This document shows positions 28,904 to 37,374 of a stretch of 64,000 bases of DNA, piece by piece. The stretch is from Xenococcus sp. MO_188.B8. Its GTDB lineage: Bacteria > Cyanobacteriota > Cyanobacteriia > Cyanobacteriales > Xenococcaceae. Within the stretch, counting starts at the first letter, position 1. The number at the start of each line of letters is the position of its first letter. The position numbers and the translations under genes are program-made. A model generated the notes under the pieces. It was not told the DNA's origin. It made no database searches and was given only the letters and a program-made list of their open reading frames with translations. The stretch is taken from contig JASJDR010000011.1 of assembly GCA_030065615.1 (NCBI GenBank), positions 1-64,000 of the forward strand, in the 5' to 3' direction.

Positions 28904-29677
28904 ATGAATGAAATCCGAATTATTTTAGTTGAACCCGCAGGAGCATTAAATGTAGGATCGATCGCGCGGGTAATGAAGAATATGGGATTATCCAATCTGA
29001 TCTTAGTCAATCCCAAATGCGATCGCTTGTCAGAATCAGCTCGGCAAATGGCAGTTCATGCAATTGATATCCTAGAACAGGCCCAGATTGTCCCTGATTT
29101 ACCCCAAGCCTTACAAGGATGCCAAAGAGCTATGGCGACAACTGCTCGTTCTCGCGCCCTCGCTACTAAGCTAGAATCGCCGAAATCAGCTCTTGCTTGG
29201 CTCATAGCGGACAATATCACTTCTGCTCTAATTTTTGGGCCTGAAGATCGAGGATTAAGTAATCAAGAACTCAATTATGCCCAGAGATTCGTGGGTATTC
29301 CTGCTAATCCGGTTTATCCCTCCCTGAATTTAGCTCAGGCCGTAGCCGTCTGTGCCTACGAACTTTATCAACTTTCCTTGTCCAAGGATATTGACAATCC
29401 CTCAGGCTGTGTTACCTTACAGGCAAGAGAATCAGATAATCTGAACTCTGTTTTGGGGAATGATGCAACCATAGAAACCTTGGAAGGCTATTATGCTGAC
29501 CTAGAATCTTTACTATTAGATGTTGGTTATCTATATCCCCATACCGCAACAGCTCGAATGGCAAAATTTAGACGTTTATATAATCGTGCTAATTTGACCA
29601 AAGAAGAAGTCGCCATGCTTCGCGGAATTATACGACAAATTAAATGGGCAATAAATAATGCCAATGGTGGAGAGTGA
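28904..29677 (+). CDS. SPOUT-class RNA 2'-O-methyltransferase, TrmJ-like
   Basis: Methylates a ribose in tRNA (or rRNA). SPOUT motifs: ILVEPAGALNVGSIARVMKN (motif 1), ALIFGPEDRGLSNQEL (motif 2) and IPANPVYPSLNLAQAVAVCA (motif 3, the knot). The C-terminal extension ATARMAKFRRLYNRANLTKEE is that of TrmJ-type enzymes acting at tRNA position 32. 257 residues, start ATG 28904. The beta-lactamase-like gene follows on the same strand, with a 37-bp gap and its own RBS. Confidence 0.88.
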   Translation: MNEIRIILVEPAGALNVGSIARVMKNMGLSNLILVNPKCDRLSESARQMAVHAIDILEQAQIVPDLPQALQGCQRAMATTARSRALATKLESPKSALAWLIADNITSALIFGPEDRGLSNQELNYAQRFVGIPANPVYPSLNLAQAVAVCAYELYQLSLSKDIDNPSGCVTLQARESDNLNSVLGNDATIETLEGYYADLESLLLDVGYLYPHTATARMAKFRRLYNRANLTKEEVAMLRGIIRQIKWAINNANGGE

Positions 29678-29714
29678 GTAAATAAAATAAATCAATTAAG
29701 AGGAGAAGCCAGCC

Positions 29715-31151
29715 GTGAATCTAGAAGTCCCATCTATTCCTTTTTTTGCTTCGTCTAACAACAAGGGTTCAGTTGCTGAGATCAAATCTTCTCGTACTCC
29801 TCCAAATTCTAAACAGAATCGCCATCGGAAAAAAAATCGGCGTTCCCGACGAGGATTACTCGGTTTTTTGTTTCCCAAAAAATCTAAAGCTAAAAGCGGT
29901 GCGTCAGCGAAGCGTCTACCGCGTCGCCGACAGGGGAAAGGCTTGTCCTTATTATCCCGCGGAGAAGGGACGAATGGGGAGAACGCGCACCAAGAGTCAA
30001 CTCGTAGGAAAAAAATCGGCCCCACTTCTGCTTCTCAATTACCTCCGGTTGTCAAGAATGCTGGCTCTGCGTCCCAGTCTAATCAGCCGAGAGTTAACAA
30101 TTTGCCCGACCCTAAAGAACCAATATCCCTAAGTTTGCTGCCTCCTCCATTGGCGATCGCAACTCGCTTAATCGTTTTAACTATAGGAGTAAGCACGCTT
30201 CTTGGTTCATTAATTGCGATTTCCTATTCGCTGAAAACTGTGGAACCCGTCGAAAAAGCGATCGCGATTGAAACCGTAGCTCCTTCGGATCAACAAGAGC
30301 TTGAAGAGCTATTTTCGATGATCTCTTTAGGCAACGAAATTCCTGCATTACAGGATAAATTCTCAACTTTAACAGCTAATTATTCCCAACTTGAAGCAGG
30401 AATCTATGTAGTCGATCTTGATAACAAAAATTATGTTAACCTGCGCGGCTCTAATGTCTTTTCCGCAGCCAGCACCATCAAAGTACCTGTTTTAGTAGCA
30501 TTTTTTGAAGATGTTGATGCTGGTAAAATTCGCCTCGACGAACCATTAACTGTCGCCAAAGAAGTTGTTGGTGGGGGTTCGGGATATATGCAATATGACA
30601 AACTCGGCACTAAATATAGTGCCTTGCATACGGCTACCGATATGATTCGAGTTAGCGATAACACTGCAACCAATATGTTGATTGAGCGTATGGGCGGCGC
30701 GGATGTTTTAAATCAACGCTTTGCCGACTGGGGCTTGAATCATACGGTGATTCGCAATCCTTTACCTGATTTAACAGGGACTAATACCACTAGTCCTGAA
30801 GATTTGGGGAATTTATTGATTAAGGTTAATCGAGGAGATCTCATTTCTTTGCGTTCTCGCGATCGCTTATTAGAGATTATGAGAAAAACCAGAACTCGTA
30901 CCTTACTGCCTCAAGGTTTAGAAGAAGATGCCACCATCGCCCATAAAACCGGAGATATTCGTTCTTCATTAGGAGATGTGGGTATTATTGACATGCCTAA
31001 TGGCAAACGTTATGTTGCTTCAGTATTAGTTAAACGTCCTGCTAACGATCCCCAGGCCAAAATCTTAATCCAAAAAATTTCTCGGACTGCCTATCAGCAT
31101 TTGAAATTTTACAATGATCGCCCCTTTATCTCAAGTTCAGAGGAAGAATAA
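29715..31151 (+). CDS. Membrane-anchored class A beta-lactamase-like serine hydrolase
   Basis: 478 residues. The N terminus is cytoplasmic and very basic (KQNRHRKKNRRSRRGLLG). A membrane helix lies at about 155-178 (ATRLIVLTIGVSTLLGSLIA), then the exported catalytic domain with SxxK as STIKVP, SDN as VSDNTATN and KTG as HKTGDI. This is the cyanobacterial type that probably acts on peptidoglycan rather than on drugs. The start is GTG 29715 with AGGAGA at 29701-29706. Residues about 61-94 are encoded by a GC-rich dispersed repeat in frame (see separate entry), lengthening the cytoplasmic arm. Serine hydrolase fold sure; resistance function unlikely. Confidence 0.85.
   Translation: MNLEVPSIPFFASSNNKGSVAEIKSSRTPPNSKQNRHRKKNRRSRRGLLGFLFPKKSKAKSGASAKRLPRRRQGKGLSLLSRGEGTNGENAHQESTRRKKIGPTSASQLPPVVKNAGSASQSNQPRVNNLPDPKEPISLSLLPPPLAIATRLIVLTIGVSTLLGSLIAISYSLKTVEPVEKAIAIETVAPSDQQELEELFSMISLGNEIPALQDKFSTLTANYSQLEAGIYVVDLDNKNYVNLRGSNVFSAASTIKVPVLVAFFEDVDAGKIRLDEPLTVAKEVVGGGSGYMQYDKLGTKYSALHTATDMIRVSDNTATNMLIERMGGADVLNQRFADWGLNHTVIRNPLPDLTGTNTTSPEDLGNLLIKVNRGDLISLRSRDRLLEIMRKTRTRTLLPQGLEEDATIAHKTGDIRSSLGDVGIIDMPNGKRYVASVLVKRPANDPQAKILIQKISRTAYQHLKFYNDRPFISSSEEE
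29896..29996 (+). repeat. Dispersed repeat translated in frame inside the beta-lactamase-like gene
   Basis: GC-rich block from GCGGTGCGTCAGCGAAGC to GGGAGAACGCGCACCAAGAG. Its end word GAACGCGCACCAAGAG recurs at 31689-31702 and, inverted, at 20588, 36655 and 60485. It encodes an Arg/Gly-rich linker and keeps the reading frame. Confidence 0.78.
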
Positions 31152-31630
31152 GTACGTCTGGTGTGAATTAAATTGAGGTTAACATCTTAAAAAGGCTATT
31201 AGCTGTTAGCCCTTAGCCTTTTAAGATAAAGCGTCTATTATCATTGAAAAAAAGCTCAAATATATTGATAGCTATTTGCTGTTATCTATAAAATAATTAG
31301 GGAACAAAGGAATCGATTTGTTTGATTGATTCTTCTTGCTAAGAGTTTAGGTGATTTCCAGAAATATTTTTACCAGGTTTTGATCAGATTTATCATTTAC
31401 CTGTAAGAGTACATCGCGATGCGCCCCTACTCTTATTACCTATGAATTCAATATAATTTGTTAGTTTGTTTTGATTTTGTAATCTGTTGTGCTGTGTTGC
31501 TCTAACCTATCAACAATATCTGCGCCCATTATTAATAAACTATCGTTGTAAAACTAACACCAAAAGCTTGAAAGACTTGAATTATGGGGAAAGAATAACT
31601 AATTTTAAAGCAAGTTATTGCTGAGTTTGA

Positions 31631-31741
31631 GTCACCGTTACACCGCCGTAAAAGCGGTGCGACCCCGGTCGGGTTCCCCGACCTAGGGAACGCGCACCAA
31701 GAGGCGACGGTGCCTGCGGTGACCGGTGTTCCCCGGTCAGT
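31631..31741. repeat. Dispersed repeat with three hairpins
   Basis: CACCGC-CGTAAAA-GCGGTG, GGTCGGG-TTC-CCCGACC and GACCGG...CCGGTC form three stems in a row. It shares CGCCGTAAAA with the lysE insert and GGAACGCGCACCAAGAG with the in-frame repeat at 29896. It interrupts the reading frame of the transposase-like fragment. Confidence 0.75.
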
Positions 31742-32025
31742 CTCAGCAGATGAAAACAGCTCGTAATCATTCTGAGAGTAGACGAATCGATTTGTATCCG
31801 CAAACAAAAACCTGCCCCCAATGCCATCAACCATTCAAAGAGAAATACCACAAACAAAGATGGATCGTTAAGTTAAGCGGAGAATTAAAAGTAGTAAGTC
31901 TGACCTACCTTATATTCTCAATTAATGTGGGTCGAAAAATACCATTATTTCGGGTCGTTACAGCTAACGATAAATCTAGCACAGACAACAGCGGTCAGTT
32001 AACTTTAAAGAACCAAGTTCAGTAA
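31742..32025 (+). pseudogene. Possible transposase N-terminal fragment
   Basis: After the repeat a frame reads SRRIDLYPQTKTCPQCHQPF, then KEKYHKQRWIVKLSGELKVV, with a CxxC pair as in the zinc-binding N termini of some transposases. It then loses family-like character and stops. Upstream of the repeat the same frame holds LKQVIAEFE. I read it as the head of a lost gene split by the repeat. The family is a guess. Confidence 0.35.
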
Positions 32026-32228
32026 AAATACGGAAATAACCAAACCCTTGAGCAATATTAATTAACAACTCTTCTTCATATTTGGCTCAAACGATCTGTT
32101 GTTTTTGGGATTTTTCTTCTCAATAAAATTACTGATTTTTGTGAAAACTACTGTGGTTATCTTTAGTGATATTCAATTAATTTAATATTAACGACCTGAT
32201 TCATGAAATATTATATAGTATAACGATA

Positions 32229-32927
32229 ATGTTACAACGATTAATTACAGCAACATTACTTGCATTTACAGCGACTTCGGCACAAGCTTTTACTGTAACA
32301 ATAGAAGACCCAACCGTTCAAAGTTCTCCTATAACAAACGATGTATTTATAGTTGATTTTAACAATCAAACTTTAGGCAATAATGGATTTAGTCTAAGTA
32401 ATGGCGATATTAGTTATACCTATAGTGATGAATTGGCAATTACCGAATCAAGCGAATGGGGTGGGGCCAACTCTTCTCAATTTATTGCTAATTCAACTTT
32501 ACCAGGTGAGCCAGGAAATTACAAAATATCAATTAATCAAAAGCAAAAATACTTTGGCTTTTGGTGGTCGGGAGGAGACCCTTACAATAAAATAACTTTT
32601 AAAAATAATGGTAATGTAGTTGCAGTTCTGCAAACAGACGATATCGTAAATCATATTAATAAAATCGATGATGTTGCTCGGCAATCTGATTATAAGGGTA
32701 ATCCCAATGGTGGTAATACTCAATGGAGTTTGGAGGAAATTTATGCTTTTGTTAATGTATTTTTTAACAATAATGGTGAAGCATATGATGAAATTGTGGT
32801 TGAAATTATGCCCAATGATACAGAAGCAAGATTTGAATCAGATAACCATACCTTTTCTGTAGCAGAACAAGCAATATCAGGAACATTAGTTATCGATGTA
32901 CCTCCAGCCATTGTTTATAGTGACTAG
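32229..32927 (+). CDS. Secreted protein resembling Npun_F0296-type exosortase-dependent surface proteins
   Basis: 232 residues with a clear signal peptide (LITATLLAFTATSAQAF). The body has VDFNNQTLGNNGFS, WGGANSSQFI, YFGFWWSGGDPYNKITF, YAFVNVFFNNN and FESDNHTFS, the word pattern I associate with the Npun_F0296 family. Those proteins normally end in a PEP-CTERM sorting signal. This one ends in PPAIVYSD with no PEP motif, helix or basic tail, so it should be released rather than anchored, or it is truncated. Start ATG 32229. No exosortase is in the window. Family assignment is from memory of the motif pattern. Confidence 0.6.
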   Translation: MLQRLITATLLAFTATSAQAFTVTIEDPTVQSSPITNDVFIVDFNNQTLGNNGFSLSNGDISYTYSDELAITESSEWGGANSSQFIANSTLPGEPGNYKISINQKQKYFGFWWSGGDPYNKITFKNNGNVVAVLQTDDIVNHINKIDDVARQSDYKGNPNGGNTQWSLEEIYAFVNVFFNNNGEAYDEIVVEIMPNDTEARFESDNHTFSVAEQAISGTLVIDVPPAIVYSD

Positions 32928-33306
32928 AAAAATCAGCAAATTTAGCTTCAAGAAAGATGAATATTCATATTATCGATGCGGAATCGGGTCTGTGATTGCT
33001 GCGTCCTACATCGGTTTGACGATGTAACAGTTTTCTTTAAAAAGAGATGGTCATCTCTTAGCTGCTTCCTCATTGAGAGTTTTGGTTGTGACCTCGTGAT
33101 ACTAGAAAAAGACGAGCTGCGCTAACTTCCCAATTTTTCTGTAGCTTGCCGAGAGTACGTTGTCTGAGAATTTTTGTATTACGTGCATCGCGATACCTAG
33201 GTTACTCATCGCCTAATTAAGTTGTTTAGCTAGTATATAGTAGAAGTACAAGTGTTGGTGTATTTCTGCTATCGGGGCTATTAATCAAACGGAACTTTTT
33301 TCAACT
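32928..33306. other. Intergenic region with a perfect short hairpin and coding debris
   Basis: AAGAGATG-GT-CATCTCTT near 33043-33060 is an 8-bp stem. On the minus strand 33070-33186 reads as ILRQRTLGKLQKNWEVSAAR and on to a stop, protein-like but unrecognised and without a start. Otherwise nothing seen. Confidence 0.35.
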
Positions 33307-34257
33307 ATGGATATTGATTCAATATTAAAACAACTAGCGACACAACAAAGCGATTTTAATGCCAGTCAAAATAGCAGTTTCTTAAAAAATCGACAACTTA
33401 AAAAATTTAATTGGGTCTGCGCTGTCGGTCAACACAAAGATGTTTGGGATTATATGATAATTGACACTTTTGATAACTGTCTTAATTTTGCCTGGGGGGT
33501 TCTGCAACACGAACTTAATTGGCACAAAAATCAGTTCAAAAGTAAGTTAAAAAAGAATAAAGGGTATATCGGCCAATTTGCTGAAATCAAGAAATTACCT
33601 CAAAAAATCCAGTTAAGTCCCGGGTTAAGTATCGCTGAAGAGATAATTATTTTTGACCATCCCGAAGAAACTCATGTCGGACTGAGCAAGCCAGTTTATG
33701 CTGCTCTGAGTCCTGGTTCTCCTGCTCTAATCTTCGGCCATGACATCTTTAAAGGCTTGAGCGAGCAAAAAATCTTAAATCAATTGGCACAATGGAAAAA
33801 TCTCAATTTTGGGGGTCACCAATATCATCCAGAAACCGCTCTAGAAAGTATCAAATCCCTGCAGCTATCTAACTATCCTGTTATTGTGACTTCTAGTCCG
33901 TTTATTTTGGCAAAAATCTACTGGGAAGGTTTAATTGGTTTCTTTGTTCCTAGCCCGCTCGCCTTGGTTTCTAATCCACAGAGAGGAGAACCAGGAGGAA
34001 TTATCAGTGAACTATATAATTGGTTAGCACCTTGTCCCAAAAGATTATATTTAATCGAGGAGAAATTAAAAAGATTTTGTGAGAATGGTTACTATGAAGA
34101 AACTAGTGGCTCTACAGAATATTTGTTCAATGTTCTTCAAAAATTGTCAGCTCACTGTCAAACATTATCTACTAATTTGACTCACATCACTGTGGACAAA
34201 AAAGCAACCGGTCATCAAATAGTCAAGATAGTTAAGAAACATCACGAATCAAATTAA
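33307..34257 (+). CDS. Hypothetical protein
   Basis: 316 residues, not recognised. Soluble, with no signal peptide or membrane segment. Tryptophan- and lysine-rich N-terminal third (FNWVCAVGQHKDVWDYMIID, WGVLQHELNWHKNQF). The middle has GLSIAEEIIIFDHPEETHVG and FGHDIFKGLSEQKI. The end is helical with KKATGHQIVKIVKKHHESN. No Walker, nuclease or zinc motif stands out. Codon use and length support a real gene. Start ATG 33307. Neighbours do not suggest a role. Confidence 0.65.
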   Translation: MDIDSILKQLATQQSDFNASQNSSFLKNRQLKKFNWVCAVGQHKDVWDYMIIDTFDNCLNFAWGVLQHELNWHKNQFKSKLKKNKGYIGQFAEIKKLPQKIQLSPGLSIAEEIIIFDHPEETHVGLSKPVYAALSPGSPALIFGHDIFKGLSEQKILNQLAQWKNLNFGGHQYHPETALESIKSLQLSNYPVIVTSSPFILAKIYWEGLIGFFVPSPLALVSNPQRGEPGGIISELYNWLAPCPKRLYLIEEKLKRFCENGYYEETSGSTEYLFNVLQKLSAHCQTLSTNLTHITVDKKATGHQIVKIVKKHHESN

Positions 34258-34416
34258 GATTGAGAAGACAATTGCCCCTCTTTATACTTTATAAAGCACT
34301 AAAATCTTTAACTTGCATAATTCTGACGCTTAATCCCTATATATTATATAGCTTGAAAGCTTCTGGCAAACTCGATATTTGTCAGCTTATTTACAATTAA
34401 CTTAAGGAGCCAAGTC

Positions 34417-34602
34417 ATGAATAGTAATGATCAAAATTTAGGGAAACTTAGTATAGAGCAACAATTTAAGTTAGCAGTTTTGAAAAAAGAAATCGAGAGT
34501 ATGCCCTTAGAACAAACTAAAGAATATTTGGTGGAAGCCTTTCGTCAAATGATGGTTAAAGATAATTTGTGCCGAGATTTATTTAAAAAATGTTATCTCT
34601 AA
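34417..34602 (+). CDS. nblA: NblA-family small protein
   Basis: 61-residue protein matching the NblA/Ycf18 pattern: LSIEQQFKLAVLKKEIESMP, then EQTKEYLVEAFRQMMVKDNL. NblA proteins are adaptors that bring phycobilisomes to the Clp protease during nutrient or light stress. Length is typical. The start is supported by AAGGAG eight bases upstream. Monocistronic; no clear NtcA or NblR site was located by eye. The C-terminal basic tail that contacts ClpC is short (KKCYL). Confidence 0.75.
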   Translation: MNSNDQNLGKLSIEQQFKLAVLKKEIESMPLEQTKEYLVEAFRQMMVKDNLCRDLFKKCYL

Positions 34603-34970
34603 ATAATTAACGTCAAAAGTCAAAATTTTCTGACGGAAAGTCAAAATTCAAAAGTCAATTAATTCCCCCGAAAAAAGAAGATAAAAAACTAATCATAGCT
34701 ATACTTTTAGTCTATTCTGTTAATTTTTTAGTTTCTGAATAGTCTTTTGATAATTAATAAGATATCTCTTGTCGTAAATTAATAAAGCGAAAGGTTCACT
34801 GCTTGCGTTCTGCAAAGCAGATCTCTTCGAGATCGCGTTTTTGCTAATTCTGTTATGTTAAGAAAAAAGATCCCCTTGGCAATGTGGAATAATACATAAA
34901 ATACTATTAAGTAAGATCTAGTATTTCACCAAGTTAATAGGTCAAGAGCAAAAGACGAAGTAGAGGAACA
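34603..34970. other. Intergenic region with a terminator-like hairpin
   Basis: GATCTC-TTC-GAGATC at 34820-34834 followed by GCGTTTTT looks like a factor-independent terminator on the plus strand, though it is 220 bp beyond nblA. The rest is AT-rich with no gene. Confidence 0.4.
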
Positions 34971-36632
34971 ATGACAAGGATCTTCATTAGTCACAGTCAT
35001 TCAGATGAGGCGATCGCTTATAAGTTGGTTACTTTTCTCTTGGCTGCTCTGAGGCTAGAAGACGAAGACATTTTATGCACCTCAAATCCCGATCAAGGAT
35101 TGTCCTATGGTTCCTCCTCAATAACCGATCAGCTCAAAAATCAACTCAAAAACTCAGAAGCTCTGATTGTATTGATTACTGCTGATAGTCTTCACTCAGC
35201 TTGGATTCCCTTTGAAGCTGGCTCTTTCTGGACAACAGATAAAACAATTATTCCTATTTTAGGGCCTGGCTTAACTCAGAATGATTTGTCTGGGCCACTC
35301 AAAAGCTTTCTCAGTATTCCAATAGAAGTTGAAGATGCAGAAGACAAGCTAAATAATGCTATTAACCAACTAGTTAAAAATCTCAATCTCCAACAAAAGG
35401 TAAATAAAAGACGAAATAATACATTACGAGAATTTGCTAATTCTCTTAGAGCTTGGCAGTCTAAACGACCTGCGATTGATCTATCACAGCAAGAAGAAAT
35501 TGAAGAGTTAAAAGCTCAAATCCAAGAATTAGACCAATCTTACAATAAGCAACTTGAAGAAATAGAAGCAACTTCTCAAAAAGAGAAGAAAAAACGACGG
35601 CAGCTCAATAGAAGACAGTTTTTGAAATTGGCAGGTTGCGGAGGTGCAAGCTTGGTGACAGTAGTGGTAGCCAGTAAGATTTTTCCTTCCAGTCCTAAGC
35701 TTCAGAGTTCTACTTTTAAAGTAATCACAGTAGATTCAAAAGCAACAATTACCAACCTCAGCTCCCATGAAGCGGAGTTCTTTGAGGAGGACTTGGGGAA
35801 TGGTGTAACCCTGAAAATGGTTTCTATTCCTGGTGGTAAATTCTTAATGGGAACAGAAGACGAGGAAATAGAGAGACTTGTGAAAAAATTTGATAGGGAG
35901 GGATTTAAAAGAGAAAAACCACAACATGAGGTGACGGTTCAACATTTCTTTATGGGGAAATTTCAGATCACTCAAGCACAATGGCAAGCAATCGCCTCTC
36001 TACCTAAAGTTAAACAAGACCTCAAACCTGATCCTTCTCACTTCAAAGGGGAAAATAATCTACCAGTAGAGCAAGTTTCTTGGGATGAGGCAGTAGAATT
36101 TTGCGAAAGATTATCGAACCTGACAAAAAAGGACTATAGATTACCGACTGAAGCGGAATGGGAATATGCCTGTAGATCAGTGATAACTCATCAGTCATCA
36201 GTTAACAGTGAAGAGTTGACAGTAGAAAAATGGAATGAGAAATATCATCAGCCATTTTACTTTGGAGAAACGATTACTAGTCATTTAGCTAATTATGCAG
36301 GAAGTTCTATCTACGCTAGTGAACCAAAAGGAGAATATCGAAAAAAAACTACAGCAGTAGGTAGCTTTACGCCTAATGCTTTTGGTTTATATGATATGCA
36401 TGGAAATGTCTGGGAATGGTGTCAAGATGATTGGCATGAAAACTATGCGGGTGCGCCAGTTGATGGTACTGCATGGTTATCTAGCAATGGTAATATAAAA
36501 GTAATACGCGGTGGTTCATGGGTCTACAATCCTTATTACTCCCGCTCAGCGTGTCGCGACCTCAATTCGCGCGACGACCGCTTCAACAGTGTCGGTTTTC
36601 GTGTTGTCTGCGTCGCCCCCAGGACTACATAG
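34971..36632 (+). CDS. TIR / coiled-coil / Tat-anchor / formylglycine-enzyme-fold protein
   Basis: 553 residues in four parts. A TIR domain (1-130, TRIFISHSHSDEAIAYKLV; Glu82 in WIPFEAGSF sits where NADase TIRs have their catalytic Glu). A charged coiled coil (172-212). A twin-arginine-like segment at 214-236 (RRQFLKLAGCGG then a hydrophobic run). An FGE-sulfatase/C-type-lectin-like domain (about 275-550; RLPTEAEWEYACRS, GLYDMHGNVWEWCQDDW, GFRVVCV). The order predicts a cytoplasmic TIR and an exported sensor domain. The last 35 codons have the features of a DGR variable region (separate entry). The FGE active-site cysteine pair is not evident, so a binding role is more likely than catalysis. 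Start ATG 34971. Confidence 0.85.
   Translation: MTRIFISHSHSDEAIAYKLVTFLLAALRLEDEDILCTSNPDQGLSYGSSSITDQLKNQLKNSEALIVLITADSLHSAWIPFEAGSFWTTDKTIIPILGPGLTQNDLSGPLKSFLSIPIEVEDAEDKLNNAINQLVKNLNLQQKVNKRRNNTLREFANSLRAWQSKRPAIDLSQQEEIEELKAQIQELDQSYNKQLEEIEATSQKEKKKRRQLNRRQFLKLAGCGGASLVTVVVASKIFPSSPKLQSSTFKVITVDSKATITNLSSHEAEFFEEDLGNGVTLKMVSIPGGKFLMGTEDEEIERLVKKFDREGFKREKPQHEVTVQHFFMGKFQITQAQWQAIASLPKVKQDLKPDPSHFKGENNLPVEQVSWDEAVEFCERLSNLTKKDYRLPTEAEWEYACRSVITHQSSVNSEELTVEKWNEKYHQPFYFGETITSHLANYAGSSIYASEPKGEYRKKTTAVGSFTPNAFGLYDMHGNVWEWCQDDWHENYAGAPVDGTAWLSSNGNIKVIRGGSWVYNPYYSRSACRDLNSRDDRFNSVGFRVVCVAPRTT
36519..36614 (+). other. Candidate DGR variable region (VR)
   Basis: The codons after GGT GGT TCA TGG are almost all of the form NNC or NNT where DGR templates carry AAC/AAT: GTC TAC AAT CCT TAT TAC, TGT, GAC CTC AAT, GAC GAC, TTC AAC AGT. 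Interspersed are fixed TCC CGC TCA GCG, CGC and TCG CGC. They end in the conserved GTCGGTTTTCGTGTTGTC that encodes GFRVV. This segment is GC-rich with CGC arginines, unlike the AGA/CGA-using rest of the gene. No template copy or reverse transcriptase is in the window. Confidence 0.7.
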
Positions 36633-36652
36633 CACTTTTCCCCTTTTACCCT

Positions 36653-36812
36653 CTCTTGGTGCGCATTCCCAAGCCAGTCCGTTGCGGGGGTTCCCCCCGT
36701 TGTAGGAACTGGCGTTTGCGTCTTACGCCGCCCTAACCCTAAAGGGTACACCTTCGGATAAGGATACCGCTTCGCATAACGCGGGGTCGCACCGCTCTTG
36801 CCCTTTCGCGCG
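36653..36812. repeat. Dispersed repeat block after the TIR-FGE gene
   Basis: Starts CTCTTGGTGCGCATTCCCAA, then AAGCCAGTCCGTTGCGGGGG, and continues with GCCGCCCTAACCCTAAAGGG and GCGGGGTCGCACCGCT. The first part matches 20588-20620, the last part matches 60560-60655. Confidence 0.78.
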
Positions 36813-36922
36813 CAAAAAATAGCTTATATTACTTATTTAATACAATAATACTATGAATTAAAGAATTCCCAATTATTCAACCAGCTAGTATTTGATTAAG
36901 ATAGCTTAGGGAGGAAAAGTGA

Positions 36923-37159
36923 ATGTCAAAAGTCAGCGTTGAGGAAGCTGTTCGTAACCTCAAAGCTTTTTTAGAGCAGGTTGCAGCAGGAGAAGAAATA
37001 ATCATAGTCGAGCAAAACAAACCAGTTACCCGTTTGGTTCCACCATCAATTGAGGAGGAAATATTCGCCGATATGAAACAATTTCGTGAATCTTTATCTC
37101 TTAAAGGTGAGTCTTTGAGTCAAACAGTAATTAGCGCACGTCAAGAGAAGCGATATTGA
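36923..37159 (+). CDS. Phd/YefM-family antitoxin
   Basis: 78 residues with the Phd pattern: EEAVRNLKAFLEQVAAGEEI, IIVEQNKPVTRLVPP, then a flexible acidic tail. Such antitoxins bind their operator and neutralise a PIN-domain (VapC) toxin. GGGAGGAAAAG lies upstream of the ATG. The toxin frame starts inside its stop codon (TTG at 37156) but is broken after 30 codons, so this is an antitoxin without a working partner. Confidence 0.82.
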   Translation: MSKVSVEEAVRNLKAFLEQVAAGEEIIIVEQNKPVTRLVPPSIEEEIFADMKQFRESLSLKGESLSQTVISARQEKRY

Positions 37160-37248
37160 TTTATCTTGATACTAGCGTTATTGCTCCTTTTTACTGGTCA
37201 GAAGCTCTCAGTAATACAGTATCGCGTAGGTTGGGTTGCACGCAGTAA
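37156..37248 (+). pseudogene. PIN-domain toxin remnant (N-terminal 30 codons)
   Basis: Overlaps the antitoxin stop and reads IYLDTSVIAPFYWSEALSN, the PIN start with its first catalytic Asp, then runs into a palindromic repeat and stops. The rest of the toxin is missing on this strand. Confidence 0.7.
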
Positions 37249-37256
37249 AACCCAAC
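37230..37256. repeat. GTTGGGTT palindromic repeat that interrupts the PIN gene
   Basis: GTTGGGTT (37230-37237) pairs with AACCCAAC (37249-37256). The context GCGTAGGTTGGGTT is a well-known interspersed cyanobacterial repeat type. It supplies the premature stop of the PIN frame. Confidence 0.7.
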
Positions 37257-37374
37257 AACAATCAAATAAAGAATTTTGTCAATCTTCTTCGATAATTTTG
37301 ATGTTTATGCATTGATATTGTTACCTATTGCCTCCCCTGAAGATTTGAATTTAATATTCACTATGAATTATTTG

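Larger units (their letters stand above)
31152..32228. other. 1.1-kb region with transposase-like debris and repeats
   Basis: Heptad-like AGCTGTTAGCC/CTTAGCC repeats near 31195-31225. Then AT-rich DNA, a GC-rich dispersed repeat (31631-31741), a short transposase-like fragment (31742-32025) and the promoter region of the next gene. No intact gene. Confidence 0.5.
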
